Assembly: GCF_003052605.1 (NCBI RefSeq)
Contig: NZ_QASO01000124.1
Coordinates: 1-64,000 of the forward strand
From: Ectopseudomonas oleovorans
GTDB taxonomy: Bacteria; Pseudomonadota; Gammaproteobacteria; Pseudomonadales; Pseudomonadaceae
Reading direction: 5' to 3'
DNA: 64,000 bases
Position numbers and translations under genes: made by a program. The notes under the pieces were generated by a model that did no database searches, was not told where the DNA came from, and was given only the letters and a program-made list of their open reading frames with translations. Each line of letters begins with the position of its first letter. Position 1 is the stretch's first letter. Positions 31,852 through 41,368 of the stretch are shown here, one piece after another.

Positions 31852-32853
31852 ATGACACTACGCATCGCCATCAATGGCTTCGGCCGTATCGGTCGCAACG
31901 TGCTACGCGCACTCTATACCCAGAATTATCGCCAGCACCTGCAGGTCGTGGCGATCAACGATCTGGGCGACAGCGCGATCAATGCCCACCTGTTGCAATA
32001 TGACAGCGTCCACGGCCATTTCCCTGAAGAAGTTAAAGTGGACGGCGAAAGCCTGTGGATCAAGGGTGACCGCATCGCCGTCAGCGCCATTCGCAACCCG
32101 GCCGAGCTGCCGTGGAAAACCCATCAGGTCGATGTGGTGCTCGAATGCACCGGGCTGTTCACCGAACGCGACAAGGCCGCCGCACATCTTGCAGCCGGCG
32201 CGCGCAAGGTCTTGATCTCCGCGCCCGCCAAGGGTGCCGACGCCACCGTGGTGTATGGCGTCAACGAACAGGTGCTGACGCCGGACATGCAGATCATCTC
32301 CAACGCCTCCTGCACCACCAACTGCCTGGCGCCGGTGGCCCAGGTGCTGCAACGCGAATTGGGCATCGAGCAAGGCCTGATGACCACCATCCACGCCTAC
32401 ACCAACGACCAGAACCTGTCCGATGTGTACCACAGCGACCCGTACCGCGCGCGCTCGGCGACCCAATCGATGATCCCGACCAAAACCGGCGCCGCCGAAG
32501 CGGTCGGCCTGGTACTGCCGGAGCTGGCCGGCAAGCTTACCGGTATGGCCGTGCGGGTGCCGGTGATCAACGTGTCGCTGGTCGATCTGACTCTGCAGGT
32601 CAAGCGCGAAACCACTGCCGAGGAAGTCAATGCCCTGCTCAAGGCCGCCAGCGAGCGATCCCCGGTTCTCGGTTACAACGCTCTGCCGCTGGTGTCCTGC
32701 GACTTCAACCACAACCCGTTGTCATCGATCTTCGACGCCAACCACACCAAGGTCAGCGGCAAGCTGCTCAAGGTCATGGCCTGGTATGACAACGAGTGGG
32801 GCTTCTCCAACCGCATGCTGGACAACTGCCTGGTCCTGGCCCGCCTGCACTGA
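31852..32853 (+). CDS. gap: glyceraldehyde-3-phosphate dehydrogenase, type I
   Basis: 333 residues. The Rossmann motif INGFGRIGRNVLRAL opens the protein, catalytic C154 is in NASCTTNCLAP, and the His partner is in MTTIHAYTNDQN. NDLGD near 36-40 suits NAD. It works in lower glycolysis and the Entner-Doudoroff cycle. It is divergent from edd under apparent HexR control, and the methylglyoxal synthase gene follows after 13 bp. Confidence 0.96.
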   Translation: MTLRIAINGFGRIGRNVLRALYTQNYRQHLQVVAINDLGDSAINAHLLQYDSVHGHFPEEVKVDGESLWIKGDRIAVSAIRNPAELPWKTHQVDVVLECTGLFTERDKAAAHLAAGARKVLISAPAKGADATVVYGVNEQVLTPDMQIISNASCTTNCLAPVAQVLQRELGIEQGLMTTIHAYTNDQNLSDVYHSDPYRARSATQSMIPTKTGAAEAVGLVLPELAGKLTGMAVRVPVINVSLVDLTLQVKRETTAEEVNALLKAASERSPVLGYNALPLVSCDFNHNPLSSIFDANHTKVSGKLLKVMAWYDNEWGFSNRMLDNCLVLARLH

Positions 32854-32866
32854 ACAAGGAGGCTCG

Positions 32867-33331
32867 ATGAGCCGTATCAGCTTCACTCATGCCCAATTGC
32901 CGGCGCGCAAGCGCATCGCCCTGGTGGCGCACGACCACTGCAAAGGCTTCCTGCTGGACTGGTGCGAACGTCAGCGCGACAAGCTGGCTCGCCATGAACT
33001 GGTGGCCACTGGCACCACCGGCCTGCTTTTGAGCAAGCGTCTGGATTTACCGGTGGAAAGCATGATCAGCGGCCCGCTGGGCGGCGACCAGCAGATCGGC
33101 GCGCGCATCGCCGAACAGCGCGTGGACATGCTGGTGTTCTTCTGGGACCCCTTCGAGCCACAGCCACACGACCCAGATATCAAGGCCCTACTGCGCGTGG
33201 CGGCGGTATGGAACATCCCGGTAGCCTGCAACGAGAGCAGCGCCGACTACATGCTCAGCAGCAGCCTGCTGGAACAGCAGCACGAGTACCGTATTCCCGA
33301 CTACCAGGCTTATCTGGCAGCGCGCGGCTAA
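32867..33331 (+). CDS. mgsA: methylglyoxal synthase
   Basis: 154 residues. Conserved ALVAHDHCK (17-25), ATGTTG, the catalytic Asp D74 in SGPLGGDQQIG, and FFWDPFEPQPHDPDIKALLR identify MgsA, which converts dihydroxyacetone phosphate to methylglyoxal and phosphate. AAGGAGG lies just before the ATG, and the gap gene ends 13 bp upstream, so it should be cotranscribed with gap. The stop codon overlaps that of the convergent arfB. Confidence 0.94.
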   Translation: MSRISFTHAQLPARKRIALVAHDHCKGFLLDWCERQRDKLARHELVATGTTGLLLSKRLDLPVESMISGPLGGDQQIGARIAEQRVDMLVFFWDPFEPQPHDPDIKALLRVAAVWNIPVACNESSADYMLSSSLLEQQHEYRIPDYQAYLAARG

Positions 33332-33747
33332 AAATCCACCTTGCCCCGCCCCGCCTTGATCGCGCCGCGCTTGCTCTTGCCGTCCAGGCGACGCTTCTTC
33401 GAGCCCAGGGTCGGTTTGGTCGGGCGGCGTTGCTTTTCCACCTTGCCGGCGCTGCGGATCAACTCGGCAAGGCGCTCCAGGGCATCGGCGCGATTCTGCT
33501 CCTGAGTGCGGTACTGCTGCGCCTTGATGATCACCACCCCGTCGGCGGTGATACGACTGTCGGCAAGCGTCAGCAGGCGCTCCTTGTAAAAGGGCGGCAA
33601 CGATGAGGCCTGGCTGTCGAAACGCAGGTGCACGGCGCTGGACACCTTGTTGACGTTCTGCCCACCGGCGCCCTGGGCGCGGATGGCGGTCAGTTCGATT
33701 TCATCATCGGGAAGGTGAACACTGTTGGAGACGATCAGCATGGCCAT
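33328..33747 (-). CDS. arfB: alternative ribosome-rescue factor ArfB (release-factor-like)
   Basis: 139 residues. AQGAGGQNVNK contains the GGQ peptidyl-tRNA hydrolysis motif, and the C-terminal tail (from about 100; KQRRPTKPTLGSKKRRLDGKSKRG) is the basic extension that enters the empty mRNA channel. It rescues ribosomes stalled on non-stop mRNA. The first ATG is used; a second one lies two codons later. Its stop overlaps that of mgsA. Confidence 0.93.
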   Translation of the reverse strand: MAMLIVSNSVHLPDDEIELTAIRAQGAGGQNVNKVSSAVHLRFDSQASSLPPFYKERLLTLADSRITADGVVIIKAQQYRTQEQNRADALERLAELIRSAGKVEKQRRPTKPTLGSKKRRLDGKSKRGAIKAGRGKVDF

Positions 33748-33871
33748 GATTTCTTGAAAGGCATGGCATCAGAATACCCGCCGCAGCTGTAATCTTTGCT
33801 TGAAATTTCCCCACGGCATTCGCCGGTCACCTCGGCTAACGTAGCGGCCTGTCTTTTTTCGGAAGCACTCG

Positions 33872-34936
33872 ATGGACTCCATAACCCAGGCGGTACTCGG
33901 CGCCAGCATCCAGGGCGCGCTGCTCGGTCGCTGGCAGGGGCGCAAGGCGCTGCTCTACGGCGCGATGCTCGCCACCGCTCCCGATCTGGACGTGGTCATG
34001 GAATACGGCGATGCCGTGGCCAACATGACCTACCATCGCGGTTTCAGCCACTCGCTGTTCGTTCTCAGCGGCTTTGCCCTGCTGCTGACCTGGCTGGCCA
34101 GGCGCTTTCGCCCTCACCCCGGTTACTCGGCCAATCGCCTGCTGCTAACGCTGTGGCTGGTGCTGATCACCCATCCCTTGCTGGATGCCTTCACCAGCTA
34201 CGGTACCCAGCTGTTTTGGCCGCTGATGCCGACACCCACGGCCTGGTCCAGCCTGTTCATCATCGACCCGATGTATACCGTGCCACTGATCGCAGCGGTG
34301 GTGACCTGCCTGTTCACCGGCCTGCGCGAGCAGAGTTGGCGCGTACCGGCCGTGGCGCTGGCCGTATCGACGCTGTACATCGGCTTCAGCCTCGCCGGCA
34401 AATTCATGGCCGAGCAGCGCGTGGAGCGCGAGCTGGCGCGCCAGGGCATCCAGGCCGAACAGCTGTTCACTACGCCGACGCCATTCAACACCCTGCTATG
34501 GCGCGTCATCGTGCTCGATGGCGAGGACTACCACGAAGCCCTGGTCGGCTGGTTCGATAATAAGCCGCCGCAACTGCAACGCCTGCCGCGCGGCACACAC
34601 CTGCGCGAGCAACTGACGGACTCGCCCATGCATCAGCGGCTGGAGTGGTTCAGCGGCGGCGTGCTGCGCTACGACCAGGTGGGTGAGCGTTTGATCGTCA
34701 CCGATCTGCGCCTGGGCATGACCGGTTTTCACCCCTTCCGCTTCGACTTCGCCCACCTGCAGGACGGCCAATGGCAGGTGCACGAGCGCATCGACCGCCT
34801 GCCCTTCGAACGCGGCGAAGCCGAACATCTGGCCCTGCTGTTCAAGCGCATCTGGCAACCGCAGCTGGAGGTTCCACTGCTGGCCTGGGCCAGCGAGTTG
34901 CAGAAACCGCTTTTAACTGAGACTCGCTCGCACTGA
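33872..34936 (+). CDS. membrane-bound metal-dependent hydrolase, YdjM/DUF457 family
   Basis: 354 residues. MDSITQAVLGASIQGALLG opens the protein; APDLDVV, HRGFSHSLF and THPLLDAFTSYG hold the conserved Asp and His residues of this inner-membrane family. About five transmembrane helices lie in the first 175 residues, followed by a soluble C-terminal domain. The E. coli member is SOS-regulated, but I see no LexA box here. Substrate unknown. An ABC exporter gene follows 46 bp downstream. Confidence 0.88.
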   Translation: MDSITQAVLGASIQGALLGRWQGRKALLYGAMLATAPDLDVVMEYGDAVANMTYHRGFSHSLFVLSGFALLLTWLARRFRPHPGYSANRLLLTLWLVLITHPLLDAFTSYGTQLFWPLMPTPTAWSSLFIIDPMYTVPLIAAVVTCLFTGLREQSWRVPAVALAVSTLYIGFSLAGKFMAEQRVERELARQGIQAEQLFTTPTPFNTLLWRVIVLDGEDYHEALVGWFDNKPPQLQRLPRGTHLREQLTDSPMHQRLEWFSGGVLRYDQVGERLIVTDLRLGMTGFHPFRFDFAHLQDGQWQVHERIDRLPFERGEAEHLALLFKRIWQPQLEVPLLAWASELQKPLLTETRSH

Positions 34937-34982
34937 CAGCGTTACTATCGGCGTCCACTCCTATTGAGGCAGGACGCCTGCA

Positions 34983-36818
34983 ATGCTGTTTCGCCGCTTC
35001 GAATCCCTGATCGACGTCTTCAAACCAAGCCCCGACGTCGCCCCGCCAACCGGCATGCTGCGCTTCTATGGCCACTACCTGAAACAGGTGTGGCCGCTGA
35101 TGCTGGCAGTGCTGATCATCGGCTTCTTCGCCGCCCTGATCGAGGTCGCGCTGTTCAGCTTCCTCGGCCAGTTGATCGACATGGCCCAGGCCAGCACGGA
35201 TGCCAGCAGCTTCTTCAGCGAGCACCAGAACGAGCTGCTGTGGATGCTGCTGGTGGCGCTGATCATCCGCCCCCTGGTGTTCGGCCTGCACAACCTGCTC
35301 ACGCACCAGGCGGTCAATCCGGGCCTGACCAACCTGATTCGCTGGCAGAACCACCGCTACGTGCTCAAGCAGAGCCTGAGCTTCTTCCAGAACGACTTCG
35401 CCGGCCGCATCGCCCAGCGCGTGATGCAGACCGGCCCTTCGCTACGCGACTCGGCCATGCAGGTGATCGACGCGCTGTGGCATGTGGTGGTCTATGCCGG
35501 CAGCGCGCTGTACCTGTTCGCCGCCGCCGATCTGCGCCTGGTGGTGCCGCTGTCGTTGTGGATAGTCGGCTACAGCGCGGCGCTCTGGTACTTCGTGCCG
35601 CGCATCAAGGCGCGCTCGGCTGCCGCTTCCTCGGCGCGCTCGAAAGTTATGGGCCGGGTCGTCGATGGCTACAGCAACATCGCCACGCTCAAGCTGTTCG
35701 CCCACTCGCAGGAAGAGGAAAGCTACGCCCGCGAAGCCATGCAGGACCTGCTCGACAAGTTCCGCCTGCAGTCACGCACCATCACTGCCCTGGATTTTCT
35801 CATCACCTGCCTCAACGGCGTACTGATCGTCGGTACCGGTGCGCTGGCCCTGTGGCTGTGGAGCCAGTCGCTGATCACCACCGGCGCCATCGCCCTGGCG
35901 CTGGGCCTGGTGATCCGCATCAACAACATGGCCGAATGGATCATGTGGGTGGTCAACGGCATCTTCGAGAACGTCGGCACCGTGCAGGACGGCATGCAGA
36001 GCATCGTTCAGCCCCGCCAGGTGCTCGACCGCGCAAATGCCAAACCGCTGCAGGTAACGCAGGGCGGCGTGCGTTTCGAGGACATCCACTTCCACTACGG
36101 CAAGAAGGGCGGCGTGATCAGCGGCCTGGACATCGCCATTGCACCCGGCGAGAAAATCGGCCTGGTCGGCCCTTCCGGCGCCGGCAAGTCGACCCTGGTC
36201 AACCTGCTGCTGCGCCTGTACGACCTGGAAAGCGGACGCATCCTGATCGACGATCAGGACATCGCCACGGTGACTCAGGAAAGCCTGCGCGCCAACATCG
36301 GCGTGGTGACCCAGGACACCGCCCTGCTGCACCGTTCGATCCGTGACAACCTGCGCTACGGCAAACCCGGTGCCAGCGACGACGAGCTCTGGCAAGCAGT
36401 ACGCAAGGCCCGCGCCGATGCCTTCATCCCCACCCTCGATGACAGCCAGGGCGGACGCGGCATGGATGCTCAGGTCGGTGAACGCGGCGTGAAGCTGTCC
36501 GGTGGTCAGCGTCAGCGCATTGCCATCGCCCGCGTGCTGCTCAAGGACGCGCCGATCCTGGTGCTGGACGAAGCCACCTCAGCACTGGACTCGGAAGTGG
36601 AGGCGGCCATTCAGGAAAGCCTGGACAGCCTGATGGAAGGCAAGACGGTGATCGCCATCGCCCACCGCCTGTCGACCATCGCACGGATGGATCGCCTGGT
36701 GGTGATCGACCAGGGGCAGGTCATCGAAACCGGCACCCACGCCGAGCTGATCGCCCACGGCGGTCTGTATGCGCGCCTGTGGCAGCATCAGACCGGTGGT
36801 TTCGTCGGGGTGGAGTAG
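34983..36818 (+). CDS. ABC exporter, fused permease and ATPase (MsbA/multidrug type)
   Basis: 611 residues. Six transmembrane helices (about 30-320) precede a nucleotide-binding domain with Walker A GPSGAGKST (396-404), signature LSGGQ (505-509), Walker B VLDEATSALD (D529) and the H-loop in AIAHRLS. One half-transporter would homodimerise. The sequence does not reveal the exported substrate (lipid, peptide or drug). It is convergent with the helicase gene, 15 bp apart. Confidence 0.92.
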   Translation: MLFRRFESLIDVFKPSPDVAPPTGMLRFYGHYLKQVWPLMLAVLIIGFFAALIEVALFSFLGQLIDMAQASTDASSFFSEHQNELLWMLLVALIIRPLVFGLHNLLTHQAVNPGLTNLIRWQNHRYVLKQSLSFFQNDFAGRIAQRVMQTGPSLRDSAMQVIDALWHVVVYAGSALYLFAAADLRLVVPLSLWIVGYSAALWYFVPRIKARSAAASSARSKVMGRVVDGYSNIATLKLFAHSQEEESYAREAMQDLLDKFRLQSRTITALDFLITCLNGVLIVGTGALALWLWSQSLITTGAIALALGLVIRINNMAEWIMWVVNGIFENVGTVQDGMQSIVQPRQVLDRANAKPLQVTQGGVRFEDIHFHYGKKGGVISGLDIAIAPGEKIGLVGPSGAGKSTLVNLLLRLYDLESGRILIDDQDIATVTQESLRANIGVVTQDTALLHRSIRDNLRYGKPGASDDELWQAVRKARADAFIPTLDDSQGGRGMDAQVGERGVKLSGGQRQRIAIARVLLKDAPILVLDEATSALDSEVEAAIQESLDSLMEGKTVIAIAHRLSTIARMDRLVVIDQGQVIETGTHAELIAHGGLYARLWQHQTGGFVGVE

Positions 36819-36833
36819 AGTGAGGTCGCAGCC

Positions 36834-38159
36834 TTACTCCGCCGCCGGCTTCTTGCGCTTGAGCGGCGCGCTGCCATCGGCACTGACCAGCACAGAAGGC
36901 TTGCCAGCAGGACGCGGACCGGTCTTGCGCTTGGAGGCGGTGGCTTTCTTCGGATCTTTCTTCTCGGTCTTTTTCTTCTTGCTGCCAGCGGCCTTGCCGG
37001 ACGCCTTGAGGTTCTTCGGCCCCTGGTACACGCCCTTGAGTTCCTTGATGGTACGCCGCTCGAAACGCTGCTTGAGGTAGCGCTCGATGCTCGACATCAG
37101 GTTCCAGTCGGTGTGACAGATCAGCGATACCGCCAGGCCTTCGCCACCGGCACGACCGGTACGACCGATACGGTGCACGTATTCGTCGCCGGAACGCGGC
37201 ATGTCGAAGTTGATCACCAGATCCAGCCCTTCCACATCCAGGCCACGCGCGGCCACATCGGTGGCCACCAGCACCTTGACCGCGCCCTGGCGCAGGCGGT
37301 CGATGGCCAGCTTGCGGTCCTTCTGGTCCTTCTCGCCATGCAGCACGAAGGTCTTGACCCCGGCGGCGACCAATTTGCCGTAGAGACGGTCGGCCTGTAC
37401 CCGGGTGTTGGTGAAGACGATGGCCTTGTCATAGGTTTCATTGGCCAGCAGCCAGTCAACCAGCTGTTCCTTGTGGTAGTTGTGGTCAGCCGTGATGATC
37501 TGCTGACGGGTACCTTCATTGAGCTGGCTGACGCTGTTGAGCATCAGGTGCTGCGGCTCCTTGAGCACCTTGGCGACCATCTCGCGCAGGCCATTGCCGC
37601 CGGTGGTGGCGGAAAACAGCAGGGTCTGGTGTGGGCCACAGGCCTCGGCCAGGCGCTGGGCGTCCTCGGCAAAGCCCATGTCGAGCATGCGGTCGGCTTC
37701 ATCGAACACCAGCACCTCGACCTCATCCAGCGGCAGATTACCGGCGTTGGCATGCTCGATCAGCCGGCCCGGCGTACCGATCAGAATGTCGATCTTGCGC
37801 ATCATCGCGGCCTGCACCTTGAAGTCCTCACCACCGGTAACCAGACCGGCCTTGAGGAAGGTGAACTGGGCGAAGCGCTCGACTTCCTTGAGCGTCTGCT
37901 GCGCCAGCTCACGGGTCGGCAGCAGAATCAGCGCACGAATGCTGAGGCGCTGCTTGGAGTTGCCATCGCCGAGCAGCCGATTGAGCAGCGGCAGGACGAA
38001 AGCGGCGGTCTTGCCACTGCCGGTCTGGGCGATCACCCGCAAGTCCTTGCCCTCCAGCGCAGGCGGAATCGCTGCCGCCTGCACCGGAGTCGGCTCGACG
38101 AAATTAAGCTCGGCCACGGCTTTGAGCAGGCGTTCATGCAGGGCGAATTGGGCAAACAC
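36834..38159 (-). CDS. DEAD-box ATP-dependent RNA helicase
   Basis: 441 residues starting at GTG. Motifs: Q-motif FVEPTPVQ, motif I AQTGSGKT (44-51), PTRELA, TPGR, DEAD (153-156), SAT, and HRIGRTGRAG. A Lys-rich tail (about 385-441) should bind RNA nonspecifically. The pattern is closest to SrmB/RhlE-type helicases of ribosome assembly and RNA decay, but subfamily assignment by eye is uncertain. Confidence 0.93.
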   Translation of the reverse strand: MFAQFALHERLLKAVAELNFVEPTPVQAAAIPPALEGKDLRVIAQTGSGKTAAFVLPLLNRLLGDGNSKQRLSIRALILLPTRELAQQTLKEVERFAQFTFLKAGLVTGGEDFKVQAAMMRKIDILIGTPGRLIEHANAGNLPLDEVEVLVFDEADRMLDMGFAEDAQRLAEACGPHQTLLFSATTGGNGLREMVAKVLKEPQHLMLNSVSQLNEGTRQQIITADHNYHKEQLVDWLLANETYDKAIVFTNTRVQADRLYGKLVAAGVKTFVLHGEKDQKDRKLAIDRLRQGAVKVLVATDVAARGLDVEGLDLVINFDMPRSGDEYVHRIGRTGRAGGEGLAVSLICHTDWNLMSSIERYLKQRFERRTIKELKGVYQGPKNLKASGKAAGSKKKKTEKKDPKKATASKRKTGPRPAGKPSVLVSADGSAPLKRKKPAAE

Positions 38160-38358
38160 GGGGGCACTACCTCAAAGAAATCGACAAAACGATGCATAGC
38201 CTAACGGTTTCCGCCGTCGGGGCCGAATTTCTTTGCAGGAAACTCGCATTCAGGCGACGACGGACGGCTGTCTGGAGTCGCTATCCGGCAGGAGCGGGCC
38301 GGAACCGAGAGCGCGCGCTGGATATCCAATCTGCATCACTACCCGAGAGCGCTGCCCC

Positions 38359-38763
38359 ATGCCCATCAAACCCCAGACCACTCTCAGTATCGGCCTGTGC
38401 ATCCTGTTGGCTGCATCGCCAGTGCTTGCCAACCCGCCTCCCGGCAAAGGCAAACCGGGCCAGCATGATGGCGTCCAGATCGATCTGCGCGGCCCGACCG
38501 TGGATGTTGGAAGGGTGCGCATCATCCTCGGCGACAATCGCCAGTTGATCGGCCCGACCTCCTCCCTGCCACCAGGCATCGCCAAGAACCTGGCCCGCGG
38601 CAAGCCGCTGCCACCGGGTATCGCCAAGAACTTCGACAGCCGCCTGATCTCGCGCCTGCCCTATTACGAGGGCTACGAATGGAAGCAAATCGGCCGTGAC
38701 GTGGTGCTGGTCGCCATCGCAACCGGGATCGTCTACGAAATACTGCGTAACGTTCTCGACTGA
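38359..38763 (+). CDS. secreted CigR/RcnB-like protein
   Basis: 134 residues. A signal peptide (about 1-25) precedes a Gly/Lys/Pro-rich stretch and an internal repeat, LPPGIAKN occurring at about 73-80 and again at about 87-94. The C-terminal part (LPYYEGYEWKQIGRDVVLVAIATGIVYEIL) ends in a hydrophobic helix and matches RcnB-domain/CigR-family proteins. The family is named for a Salmonella anti-virulence regulator; the role in pseudomonads is unknown. Confidence 0.78.
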   Translation: MPIKPQTTLSIGLCILLAASPVLANPPPGKGKPGQHDGVQIDLRGPTVDVGRVRIILGDNRQLIGPTSSLPPGIAKNLARGKPLPPGIAKNFDSRLISRLPYYEGYEWKQIGRDVVLVAIATGIVYEILRNVLD

Positions 38764-38862
38764 GAGACTATCGCGCAGCCATCCGACAAGCGGTACGGCG
38801 CACGACGAACTTGTCTCGGCGGCGCCACTCCAATTTTCAGATGGCCCGCCCGAGGTGCAATG

Positions 38863-39441
38863 ATGAACCCGTCACTGATCTATCACGTCACTTCGAGCCT
38901 CGATGGCTACATCGCTCGCCCCGATGGGCGCATCGACTGGTTCGACTCACTACGCCAGGCCGATGAAGAATATGCCTTTCAGTACTTTTACTCCGGCATC
39001 AACGCACTGCTGATGGGCCGAGGCACTTACGAGGCCCTCCTCAAGCGCGGCGGCCCATGGCCCTACCCCTGCAAACCCTGCGTGGTGCTGACTCGCCTCG
39101 CCCTGCCGCGCGCGGCTGACGAAATCCAGCTGACCCACTGCACGCCTGCTCAAGCCGTGGCGGCATTGAACGAAGCCGGCTTCCAGCGTATCTGGCTGGT
39201 CGGTGGCAGCCTGCTGGCGGGTAACTGCTACACCGCCGGGCTGATCGACGAGGTGGTGATCAACCTAGTGCCGCACCTGCTCGGCGCTGGCATCCCTCTT
39301 CTGGCCACGGGCATGGAACGCAGCCTGACCCTGAGCGACCAACGCCGCTTCAACAGCGGCACCCTGCAGGTGCACTATCGAGTGCAGAAGCAGGCCAATG
39401 TGCGCACGCAGATCCCCGCGCCGCGTATCAACGTGGCCTGA
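38863..39441 (+). CDS. dihydrofolate reductase family protein (RibD C-terminal fold)
   Basis: 192 residues: MNPSLIYHVTSSLDGYIARPDGRIDWF, LLMGRGTYEALL and IWLVGGSLLAGNCYTAGLIDEVVINLVPHLLGAGIPLL match the RibD_C/YyaP family of NADPH-dependent reductases. It probably reduces a pteridine- or pyrimidine-like compound (inference). Of two adjacent ATGs, the second (38863) is better spaced from GAGG. The 3' end overlaps the convergent rarD gene by 14 bp. Confidence 0.88.
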   Translation: MNPSLIYHVTSSLDGYIARPDGRIDWFDSLRQADEEYAFQYFYSGINALLMGRGTYEALLKRGGPWPYPCKPCVVLTRLALPRAADEIQLTHCTPAQAVAALNEAGFQRIWLVGGSLLAGNCYTAGLIDEVVINLVPHLLGAGIPLLATGMERSLTLSDQRRFNSGTLQVHYRVQKQANVRTQIPAPRINVA

Positions 39442-40333
39442 TGCTCTCGCGCTGCTGCTTGCGCAGCAGCCGAGCGCTGTCCCAGCCAACCAGCAGCACA
39501 GCTCCCCAGATCGGCAGATAGGTCAGCCATTGCCCGCTGTCGAAGCGCTCGCCCAGCACCAGCAGCGCCACGGCGAACAACAGCACCGGCTCGACATAAC
39601 TGAGAATGCCGAACAGCCCCAGCGGCAACAACCGGCTCGATGCCATGTAAGCGGCGAACGCCAGGGTGCCGATCAACGCCATCACAGGTACCAGCAGCCA
39701 CAGCAAGGGACGATCGCTGAACGCCCCCACCGGCCCGTACGCGACGATCAGCCAGATCGCCAACGGTGCCAGCACCAGCATCTCCAGCACGAAACCGGAC
39801 AACGCATCCAGGCGCATCCAGCGGCGCAGCATGAAATAAGGCGGGTAACCCAGCGCGGTGATCAGCGTCAGCCAGGAAAACGCCTGGGTACGCCACAACT
39901 CGTGCAGCACGCCGAGCATGGCGCAGGTCACCGCCAACTGCTGCAGCGGGCGCAGGCGCTCGCCGTAGAACAGTCGGCCGGTCAGCACCATCGCCAACGG
40001 CAGCAGGAAGTAGCCCATGGACACTTCCAGCATGTGCCCGGCCAATGGTGCCCAGAGAAACAGCCCCCACTGCACGCCGATCAGCGCCGCTGCCAGCGGG
40101 CAGGCTGCCAACAACAGCGGCTCGCGACGCAGACGCACGAAGCTCTCGCGCAGCAAGCTGGTCTGCCGCGCCAGCAGTACCAACAGCAAGACCAGGGGAA
40201 TCGACCAGAGCACGCGCTGAGCGAATATCTGCACGCCATCGAGCGGCGTCAGCCACTGCACATAGCCCGGCAGCAGGGCAAACAGCATCGAAGCGCCAAC
40301 CGATAGCGCCACACCCCGCCCGGACAGTTGCAT
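39428..40333 (-). CDS. rarD: EamA family transporter RarD
   Basis: 301 residues with ten predicted transmembrane helices. GVALSVGASMLFALLPGYVQWL, FAQRVLWSIP and NYF/SMGYFLLPL-type segments match RarD, a member of the drug/metabolite transporter superfamily often linked to chloramphenicol tolerance. Its start overlaps the stop of a second EamA gene (TGATG), so the two carriers are translationally coupled. Confidence 0.88.
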   Translation of the reverse strand: MQLSGRGVALSVGASMLFALLPGYVQWLTPLDGVQIFAQRVLWSIPLVLLLVLLARQTSLLRESFVRLRREPLLLAACPLAAALIGVQWGLFLWAPLAGHMLEVSMGYFLLPLAMVLTGRLFYGERLRPLQQLAVTCAMLGVLHELWRTQAFSWLTLITALGYPPYFMLRRWMRLDALSGFVLEMLVLAPLAIWLIVAYGPVGAFSDRPLLWLLVPVMALIGTLAFAAYMASSRLLPLGLFGILSYVEPVLLFAVALLVLGERFDSGQWLTYLPIWGAVLLVGWDSARLLRKQQRESIRPR

Positions 40334-41205
40334 CAGTGCACCTCGGCAGGCGTACGACGCGTGCGCCCCAGATTGACCAGCGGTAGCGAAGCGGCGATCA
40401 CCACACCGCCCAGGGCCAGGCGCAGCAGGTCAGCGTCGTGATTCCAGATCAGCAGATTGACCAGCAAGCCGGCAGGCACCAGTGCATTGTTCATCACTGC
40501 CAGGGTGCCGCCATCGACCAGGCTGGCGCCTTTGTTCCACCAGTACAGTCCCAATCCGGACGCCGCCACACCAAGCCAGACCAGCACACTCCACTGCAGT
40601 GCGGTGCTCGGCAGTCGCTCGCCGTTGCCCAGCAGCAGGAAGGCCGGCAGCGCGATCAACAGCGCGCCCAGGTAGAAGAAACCAAAGCGCTTGTATTGTG
40701 GCTCGGTGGAGGGGTGTTTGAGCAGCAGATGCTTGTACAGCACCTGCCCGGCGGCGAAAGTGAAGTTGGCCACCTGCAGCAACAGGAAACCGAGCAAAAA
40801 GCCGCTGCTGATACCGTCGTAGCGGATGATCCCGGCGCCCAGCACCGCGACCAGAGCAGCGACCAGCGCCCAGGGGTTGAATCGACGATTGAGGACATCC
40901 TCGATCAGCGTCACATGCAGCGGCGTGAGGATGGTGAATAGCAGCACCTCCGGCACCGTGAGCACCGAGAAGCTCAGATACAGGCAGACGTAGGTGATGC
41001 CGAACTGCAGGGCGCCGATCAGCAGCATGCCGCGCACGAACGCCGGAGCATGACCGCGCCAACGGGTCAGCGGCACGAACAGCAAGCCGGCAATGACGAT
41101 GCGCGTCAGCACCGCAAAATAGCTGTCGACCCGACCGGCCAGATACTCACCGATCAGGCTGAAGGAAAACGCCCACAACAGGGTCACTATCAGCAGATAT
41201 CGCAC
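40333..41205 (-). CDS. EamA/DMT family carrier
   Basis: 290 residues with about ten transmembrane helices in two EamA repeats (RYLLIVTLLWAFSFSLIGEYLAG; second repeat from about 145). I start at the GTG at 41205, which has GGGAGG 5 bp upstream; the GTG at 41211 is too close to that site. It resembles YedA/carboxylate-amine type DMT proteins. Coupled to rarD downstream. Substrate unknown. Confidence 0.86.
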   Translation of the reverse strand: MRYLLIVTLLWAFSFSLIGEYLAGRVDSYFAVLTRIVIAGLLFVPLTRWRGHAPAFVRGMLLIGALQFGITYVCLYLSFSVLTVPEVLLFTILTPLHVTLIEDVLNRRFNPWALVAALVAVLGAGIIRYDGISSGFLLGFLLLQVANFTFAAGQVLYKHLLLKHPSTEPQYKRFGFFYLGALLIALPAFLLLGNGERLPSTALQWSVLVWLGVAASGLGLYWWNKGASLVDGGTLAVMNNALVPAGLLVNLLIWNHDADLLRLALGGVVIAASLPLVNLGRTRRTPAEVH

Positions 41206-41290
41206 AGCCACCTCCCAAGGAAGGCGGCGACCTTAGCGCGTTCCCCTGCGCCGGACAATCCATGCGCCGGGCTCTGCTGTCCAGCCAGAT

Positions 41291-41325
41291 AAAAAAGCCG
41301 GCCACTTCATCACAAAGCGACCGGC
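41291..41325 (-). terminator. terminator of the azoreductase gene
   Basis: On the minus strand an 11-bp stem including two G-U pairs (GCCGGTCGCTT / AAGTGGCCGGC), a 7-base loop and TTTTTT. Confidence 0.85.
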
Positions 41326-41368
41326 ATAGCACGCCCACTAGCGGGCGCTCAGGAGAGTCGGTTCGGCA

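Noticed and set aside
33748..33871. LexA box upstream of the YdjM-like gene
   Set aside because: The E. coli homologue is SOS-regulated, but no CTG-N10-CAG site with a proper core is visible in this intergenic region.
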